In this document: positions 51,705 through 56,657 of the stretch, one piece after another
Layout: each line of letters opens with the position of its first letter
Numbering within the stretch: position 1 is the stretch's first letter
NCBI GenBank assembly: GCA_903840415.1
Contig: CAIMFY010000021.1
Location: 1-56,657 of the forward strand
Direction of reading: 5' to 3'
Source of the DNA: an uncultured Opitutia bacterium
Lineage (GTDB): Bacteria; Verrucomicrobiota; Verrucomicrobiia; Opitutales; Opitutaceae
DNA: 56,657 bases
The notes under the pieces: model-generated
Database searches by the model: none
What the model was told of the DNA's origin: nothing
The model's input: the letters and a program-made list of their open reading frames with translations, nothing else
Made by a program: the position numbers and the translations under genes

Positions 51705-53120
51705 ATGATCACGGTTAGTCTCATCTCCCTCGGTTGCGCGAAAAATCTCGTCGATTCCGAGATTATGGTCGGCCATCTGCATCAAGCGGGCATGAGGGTC
51801 ATTCCCGAGGCGGAGAACGCCGACGTCGTCATCGTCAATACCTGCTCCTTCATCGATTCGTCGAAGGAGGAATCGATCGGTCACATTCTCGAAGTGCATC
51901 AGCACCGTGGCATGACGAAGCGCCGCAAGGAGCAGAAACTCATCGTGGCCGGCTGCATGGCGCAGCGTTTCTCGAAAGATCTAACAACCTCGCTGCACGA
52001 CGAGGTGGATGCCTTTATCGGCCTCGACCAAGTCACGAAAGTGGCGCCGATCATCGAGGAACTGTTCGCCAAGGCCCGCGAGAAGAACGCGGCCCCGGTT
52101 TCCTTTGTCGCGGGTCGGTCGACTTATATCCCGGACTACGACACCCCGCGTTTCCGGCTCACACCGAAACATTTTGCCTACGTCAAAATCGCCGAAGGCT
52201 GCAACCACCCGTGCACGTTCTGCATCATCCCGCAGATCCGGGGTCGCCATCGCAGCCGCACCGTCGCGAGTGTGGTCGCCGAGGCGCGCCAGCTCGTCGC
52301 GGAAGGCGTGAAGGAACTCAATCTGATTTCCCAGGACACGACATTTTTCGGCATGGACACGTGGGACGAGCGCCCGAATCCACGCTCGCCGGTTAACTCC
52401 GCGCGCGGCACCGCGCTCACCACCCTGCTGCGCGAACTCAACGCGATCCCCGGCGATTTCTGGATTCGCCTGCTCTACACGCACCCGGCGCATTGGAGCG
52501 ATGAACTCATCCGCACTATCGCCGAATGCCCGAAGGTGGCGCGCTACATTGATATTCCGCTCCAGCACATCAGCGATCGCATGCTCGAGAAAATGCAACG
52601 CGAGACCAGCGGCGCCTACATCCGCGATCTTATCGGCCGCATCCGGACCGGGATTCCGGGCATCGCGGTGCGCACTACGTTTATCGTAGGCTTTCCCGGT
52701 GAAACCGATGCTGACGTCGATGAACTGTGCGAATTCATTCGCGAAGCGAAGTTCGATCGGCTCGGCGTGTTTCGCTACTCGCAAGAAGAAGGCACCCGGG
52801 CCGCGAGAATGGAGGAGCAGCTTTCGTCCAAAACTAAGGAAGCTCGGTGGCATCGCACGATGTCGCTCCAAAAAGAAATCGCTTCCCAAGTCAGTCAAGC
52901 CGCCGTCGGTCGCACTCTGCGCGTGCTGGTGGAGGAGCCGGGAGTCGCCCGCGGCGAGGCCGACGCACCCGATATCGACGGCCGCGTTTACGTGCCCCGC
53001 GAATTAGCCGTCGGTGAATTCGCCGACGTGAAGATCACCGGATTCCACGACTATGACTTGCTGGCGCTACCCGCCGGCGCAAAGCCGGACGAGTGGAAGA
53101 TCGCGCGCCCAGCGCAGTGA
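51705..53120 (+). CDS. rimO: Ribosomal protein uS12 methylthiotransferase
   Basis: This 471-residue radical-SAM enzyme adds a methylthio group to an aspartate of ribosomal protein uS12. The N-terminal cluster domain starts SLISLGCAKNLVDSE (C11) with VNTCSFID and VAGCMAQR. The radical-SAM motif CxxxCxxC is in AEGCNHPCTFCIIPQIRG. RLLYTHPAHW, YIDIPLQHISDRML and FIVGFPGETDADVDEL follow, and the C-terminal TRAM domain closes the protein. LGCAKNLVDSE separates RimO from MiaB. It lies behind a strong terminator, so it must have its own promoter in the short gap before it. Confidence 0.96.
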   Translation: MITVSLISLGCAKNLVDSEIMVGHLHQAGMRVIPEAENADVVIVNTCSFIDSSKEESIGHILEVHQHRGMTKRRKEQKLIVAGCMAQRFSKDLTTSLHDEVDAFIGLDQVTKVAPIIEELFAKAREKNAAPVSFVAGRSTYIPDYDTPRFRLTPKHFAYVKIAEGCNHPCTFCIIPQIRGRHRSRTVASVVAEARQLVAEGVKELNLISQDTTFFGMDTWDERPNPRSPVNSARGTALTTLLRELNAIPGDFWIRLLYTHPAHWSDELIRTIAECPKVARYIDIPLQHISDRMLEKMQRETSGAYIRDLIGRIRTGIPGIAVRTTFIVGFPGETDADVDELCEFIREAKFDRLGVFRYSQEEGTRAARMEEQLSSKTKEARWHRTMSLQKEIASQVSQAAVGRTLRVLVEEPGVARGEADAPDIDGRVYVPRELAVGEFADVKITGFHDYDLLALPAGAKPDEWKIARPAQ

Positions 53121-53242
53121 GGGTTGGCTTTCTCGATGGTAGCAACACTTAGCAGCGAGACCGGCGCTGATAAGTAACGAATAAGTAAATCCTCATTTTG
53201 CCCGCGGTGGGTGGATCCTCAGCGTTGCGGAAATCCCGCAAG

Positions 53243-54820
53243 ATGAACCCTGCCATTCCCGCGCTTGCTCCGGTGCTGCACTATCGACTCGATGCGCTCG
53301 CCATCGCATCATTGACGATCGCGGTGTGTGGTGTGTTGCGGCTACGCATGAAATGGCGACTGGGCGACCCGTTCCCACTTCAAGTATGCGCGCTGGCTTT
53401 GATTGTAGCACTGGGCGGCGGACTTCTTGCCGAATGGGCGACCAACCTCGCTGGTACTGCCGCGGCCAACACTTCGCTGCCATCCCTGATGGCCCTACGC
53501 GCCTCTCTGCTCGGCGTCAGCGGCGCGATCATCGCCACCGTCCTGATTCACTCCACGAAGGTCGCGCTCATTCGCGCCGAACTCCATGAGCGCTCTGGCG
53601 TTGAACGTCAGCTCGTCGCCGCCAAGGTCGCCGCCGACGCGGCGAACCACGCCAAGGGCGAGTTTCTTGCCGTGATGAGCCATGAGATCCGCACTCCCCT
53701 CAATGCCGTGATTGGTTTTGCCAACCTGCTCGACGAATCGGATCTCGATGAAGTTCAGCGTGGCTATGTCGCGACGATCACTAACGAGGGCGCAAAACTC
53801 AGCTCACTGGTAAATGACATTCTCGATCTCACCAAGATTGAGGAGGGTCGACTTGCACTCGAACGCCTGCCGTTCGCTCCCGCCGAGACAGCGCATGAAG
53901 TGCTGCGCTTACTCGGCGCCCGCGCATTGCAGAATAAAATCGAATTGCGATTCGAGGCGCAGCTCGCCGGACCGTTACTCGTCATCGGCGATCCGCTGCG
54001 TTTCCGCCAGATTCTCCTCAACCTGGTCGACAATGCGATCAAGTTTACTTCGCAGGGCTCCGTTACGCTGTTCTTGCACTGGTCACTGCCTGAGAACGAT
54101 CCCACACATGGCCAGCTTGCGATGAAAGTGCGCGACACCGGCATTGGCATCTCTCCCGAAAAGCAAAAAAATCTTTTTCAAATGTTCATGCAGGCCGACA
54201 CCTCCACCACCCGTCGTTATGGTGGCACCGGACTCGGTCTCGCGATTTGCCAGCGGCTCGTGACGCTCATGGGCGGCGAGATTTCCGTGGCCAGCACGAC
54301 CGGCGAAGGCACCGAGTTTTCGTTTGTTATCCCGGTAACCCCAGTCGGGCTGCCGGAAGCAACATTTACCGGAGCGCCAATTCCAGCCGCATTCGCAGCG
54401 CGACGACCGCATGTTCTCGTGGTCGACGATATGGAGACCAACCGCTTCCTCTTGGAGGTTTATCTGACGCGTAACGGGTTCAGCCCCACGCTCGCCGCCA
54501 GTGGTAAGGAAGCCTATCGTCTCGCGACGACGGAACACTTCGATGCCATTCTGATGGATCTACACATGCCAGATCTGGACGGCTACGCCACCACGCAACG
54601 CATCCGGGCTGCTGAACCCGCGGACCGTCATGTCCCGATTATAGCACTTACGGCATCCGTGGCGAAAGGCACGCGCGAGAAGTGCCTCGCAGCCGGCATG
54701 GACGAATATCTCACGAAACCCCTCGATCTGGTGAGATTCCGAACCTTGCTCGCGAATTATGTGGCGTTCGATGCCACGCCGTCGGTCAGGCAGTCTCTAA
54801 TCCAAGCTGCCCACGCCTGA
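53243..54820 (+). CDS. Hybrid sensor histidine kinase with C-terminal receiver domain
   Basis: This 525-residue membrane kinase has about three N-terminal helices (residues 12-120) without an obvious sensor domain. A HisKA domain follows with H147 in [19 protein letters not shown], and an HATPase domain with [32 protein letters not shown] and [12 protein letters not shown]. The receiver domain (about 390-510) has [18 protein letters not shown] and D439 in [16 protein letters not shown], and ends with the conserved lysine region [12 protein letters not shown]. No separate response regulator or HPt gene is adjacent, so the output is unknown. ATG at 53243 is preferred over a TTG at 53198. It converges on mpl with a 5-base gap. 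Confidence 0.93.
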   Translation: MNPAIPALAPVLHYRLDALAIASLTIAVCGVLRLRMKWRLGDPFPLQVCALALIVALGGGLLAEWATNLAGTAAANTSLPSLMALRASLLGVSGAIIATVLIHSTKVALIRAELHERSGVERQLVAAKVAADAANHAKGEFLAVMSHEIRTPLNAVIGFANLLDESDLDEVQRGYVATITNEGAKLSSLVNDILDLTKIEEGRLALERLPFAPAETAHEVLRLLGARALQNKIELRFEAQLAGPLLVIGDPLRFRQILLNLVDNAIKFTSQGSVTLFLHWSLPENDPTHGQLAMKVRDTGIGISPEKQKNLFQMFMQADTSTTRRYGGTGLGLAICQRLVTLMGGEISVASTTGEGTEFSFVIPVTPVGLPEATFTGAPIPAAFAARRPHVLVVDDMETNRFLLEVYLTRNGFSPTLAASGKEAYRLATTEHFDAILMDLHMPDLDGYATTQRIRAAEPADRHVPIIALTASVAKGTREKCLAAGMDEYLTKPLDLVRFRTLLANYVAFDATPSVRQSLIQAAHA

Positions 54821-54825
54821 TGCTG

Positions 54826-56250
54826 TCAACCGACAGCGGCCACATAACGGCCGATGATGCCATCAAACGATCCGTTGGTGAAAAACACGACGACCCGTGG
54901 CAGCTTTGCCGTCGCCGTCGGCAGCGTCCGGGCGATGAGCATTTCGAGCAGCGCGACGTTAGACGTCGCGAAATGCGCTTCCAGCCCCTGCGTTTCGAGC
55001 TGCTGCGTCACCGCTTCCGGGTCAAAGCGATCCTGCGCGCTAAATCGCTCGGGCCGGTTCAGCGCACCGATGTAAACTTCGTCGGCCTGACTCAGTGCCC
55101 GCATATACGCGTCTTGCATCGAACGCCGGGTCGATGTGTTCGACCGTGGCTCAAACACCGCCGTCAATAGCGCGCCTTTGAACCGCGCTCGAAATGAAAG
55201 CAGCGTTTCGGCTAGCGCGGTCGGGTGATGTCCGAAATCTTCGATCACCGTCAACTGCGGAGTGGTCGCGACGATTTCCTGGCGCCGCTTCACGCCCCGA
55301 AAACGCTCCAGCGATTCAAGCGCTAGTTCCGTCGGTCTCGCCGGATTGAGAGCCAGTCCGGCGGCCGTCGCCGCCATGGCGGCGTTGCGCGCATTGAACA
55401 ATCCCGGCAGCGACCAACGCACGTTCGCCCAAAGTTCACCTTTCCACCACAGTTGAAAAGTGGCGCCCGAATTAGAGTCCGCGAATTCTGCGATGCGCGC
55501 ATCACAGTGCGCCCCCATTCCCACCCGCACCACCCGCGTCCACGGCGCGTTACCGAGCCCGCGCAAGTTCTCGTCGTCCCCGTTCATCACGATGCAACCA
55601 TTGCGCGGCACGATTCGTGTCAGATGGAGGAAAGTCCGCTGCACATCGGCTAGGTCGCGGAAAATATCGGCGTGGTCAAATTCGACATTGTTCATCACCG
55701 CGATGTGCGGCGCATAGTGGATGAACTTACTACGCTTGTCGAAGAACGCGCTGTCATATTCGTCGCCTTCGATGACAAACGGATCCGCCGCAACGCCGAG
55801 GTGCGCTCCCACCGGTGGATCTTGCGGCACGCCGCCAATGAGGAATCCAGGATCGCGACCATTGGCCCGCAACAAAAACGCGGCCAGCGCCGTCGTTGTA
55901 GTTTTTCCGTGGGTGCCGCTAACAACGATATTCTTTCGTCGTGCGAGCACGAGGTCGTGCAGCATCGCGGGCAGCGAGGTGAACGCGAACGCGCGTGATT
56001 CGAGCAACCATTCTACTTCCGGATTTCCGCGCGACATCGCGTTGCCGATCACCACCAGGTCCGGCGCGAGTTTCTCCAACCGCACCGGATCATAACCTTC
56101 ATGCAAAATGATCCCCGCGGTGATTAGTACGTGGCTCATCGGCGGATACACTCCAGCATCGGCGCCGAGCACCTCATGCCCAGCCGCGCGTGCCAGCAAG
56201 GCCGCGTTACCCATCGCGGTTCCACAGATGCCCATGAAGTAAATTTTCAT
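54826..56250 (-). CDS. mpl: UDP-N-acetylmuramate:L-alanyl-gamma-D-glutamyl-meso-diaminopimelate ligase
   Basis: This 474-residue Mur-ligase-family enzyme reattaches recycled murein tripeptide to UDP-MurNAc. The N-terminal domain starts MKIYFMGICGTAMGNAALLA. The ATP loop is VVSGTHGKTTTTALAAFLL, and GDEYDSAFFDKRSKFIHY and NNVEFDHADIFRDL are characteristic of Mpl rather than MurC. EDFGHHPTALAETLLSFRAR opens the C-terminal domain, which ends with VVFFTNGSFDGI. ATG at 56250 gives the standard start; an in-frame extension to 56337 has no similarity. It implies peptidoglycan with diaminopimelate and recycling. Confidence 0.95.
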   Translation of the reverse strand: MKIYFMGICGTAMGNAALLARAAGHEVLGADAGVYPPMSHVLITAGIILHEGYDPVRLEKLAPDLVVIGNAMSRGNPEVEWLLESRAFAFTSLPAMLHDLVLARRKNIVVSGTHGKTTTTALAAFLLRANGRDPGFLIGGVPQDPPVGAHLGVAADPFVIEGDEYDSAFFDKRSKFIHYAPHIAVMNNVEFDHADIFRDLADVQRTFLHLTRIVPRNGCIVMNGDDENLRGLGNAPWTRVVRVGMGAHCDARIAEFADSNSGATFQLWWKGELWANVRWSLPGLFNARNAAMAATAAGLALNPARPTELALESLERFRGVKRRQEIVATTPQLTVIEDFGHHPTALAETLLSFRARFKGALLTAVFEPRSNTSTRRSMQDAYMRALSQADEVYIGALNRPERFSAQDRFDPEAVTQQLETQGLEAHFATSNVALLEMLIARTLPTATAKLPRVVVFFTNGSFDGIIGRYVAAVG

Positions 56251-56553
56251 TTCAGGAGTGCGATAAACAGTCTGACACACCCCGTTGGGAGAAAGTCGAG
56301 ACTGTCGCGATCGGAAACTCATCCTGAGTAGTGCCACGATCTCAAATTCCCGATCATTTCCCGGAAATCTTTGTCCAGCTTTTATCGAAAGTTACATAAG
56401 CTACTTAAGGATAACCAGAAGCGGCCGTTTTCACTGAAAAGATTCAGGGGGTAGAATTACGTAGTCGGCTTGGGTGTTAGCCGCGCGCAATCCGAGTGGT
56501 AAAGCTCCGTAATTTAGCGCACTTTCTACCCATCGATTAACGCCACTTCTGCG
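56251..56553. other. Intergenic region upstream of mpl and a divergent gene
   Basis: These 303 bases separate two divergent start codons and are clearly more AT-rich than the genes, especially 56370-56470. They should hold promoters for both directions, but I could not identify a convincing -35/-10 pair, riboswitch or repeat. No reading frame with protein-like character is seen. Confidence 0.5.
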
Positions 56554-56657
56554 ATGTCATTTTCCGCCCAGCCCCAAATTTGCCTCCTGACCGCCGCCCT
56601 TGGTGTGGCCGTCGTGCTGGCGATGTGGGTGCAGCAGGCCATGGCGATGGCGCTGAA
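56554..56657 (+). CDS. Start of an unidentified membrane or exported protein (truncated by window end)
   Basis: ATG at 56554 opens a frame that runs off the right edge after 34 complete codons. It begins MSFSAQPQICLLTAALGVAV and continues into a hydrophobic stretch (LAMWVQQAMAMAL), which looks like a first membrane helix or signal anchor. The GC-rich codon use differs from the AT-rich upstream region, which supports the start. Too little is present to name the product. Confidence 0.5.
   Translation, partial: MSFSAQPQICLLTAALGVAVVLAMWVQQAMAMAL

Noticed and set aside
54826-56337. Longer Mpl protein starting at 56337
   Set aside because: The extra residues have no similarity to the Mur ligase start, whereas ATG at 56250 begins the conserved MKIYFMGICGTAMG segment.

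Overview
This window is about 56.7 kb of GC-rich bacterial chromosome, almost fully coding. It most resembles Verrucomicrobiota of the Opitutaceae type. That placement is inferred from the style of the large TonB-dependent receptor, the Mpl-type murein ligase, a stand-alone CysJ-like reductase beside fatty-acid genes, and small basic and beta-propeller proteins typical of that group. I could not search a database, so the genus is not asserted. I see no prophage, insertion sequence, rRNA operon or CRISPR array. The region looks like ordinary chromosome decorated with short repeats.

Layout. 0.2-4.2 kb: a TonB-dependent receptor with a terminator, a GNAT acetyltransferase and tRNA-His with its own promoter. 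4.2-9.1 kb (minus strand): a sugar locus of secreted GH29 alpha-L-fucosidase followed by an RbsB-RbsA-RbsC-type importer. 9.2-11.8 kb: a YdcF-like membrane protein, then a DUF47/PhoU-like protein and a PiT phosphate permease. 11.9-15.2 kb (minus): a GMC oxidoreductase with a Tat-exported small subunit, and an alpha/beta hydrolase. 15.3-19.2 kb: a GT87-like membrane protein and MutS. 19.2-24.1 kb (minus): a tight set of TolC-like protein, Maf, TonB-like protein, RluA-type pseudouridine synthase and DAHP synthase. 24.2-31.2 kb: NadE, HemL, an S55-family protein and a secreted beta-propeller protein. 31.3-35.5 kb (minus): a CysJ-like reductase, FabG, ACP, FabF and a lytic transglycosylase lipoprotein. 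35.6-38.1 kb: an RsuA-type pseudouridine synthase, an exported SH3-like protein and FolD. 38.1-42.7 kb (minus): a fused double amidohydrolase and a second amidohydrolase. 42.9-46.6 kb: a MacA / split MacB export system. 46.7-51.4 kb: an NMT1/THI5-type ABC importer coupled to two methyltransferases, one of the Rsm22 family with Fe-S-type cysteines. 51.5-53.1 kb: a 34-residue basic protein with its own promoter and terminator, then RimO. 53.2-56.3 kb: a hybrid histidine kinase and Mpl. The start of an unidentified membrane protein runs off the right end.

The genes form small housekeeping operons, with several 4-base stop/start overlaps that often use GTG or TTG starts. The least expected signals are repeat-derived. 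Two unrelated proteins carry an in-frame tract of a 7-base AATCSAA repeat. The same repeat forms a large inverted pair between the CysJ-like gene and fabG. Another inverted repeat encloses the start codon of the beta-propeller gene, and its distal arm encodes the core of the signal peptide. A well-formed hairpin separates acpP from fabF. Only one of three amidohydrolase units keeps the metal-binding residues. The 34-residue basic protein is the best candidate for an undescribed ribosome- or RNA-associated factor.
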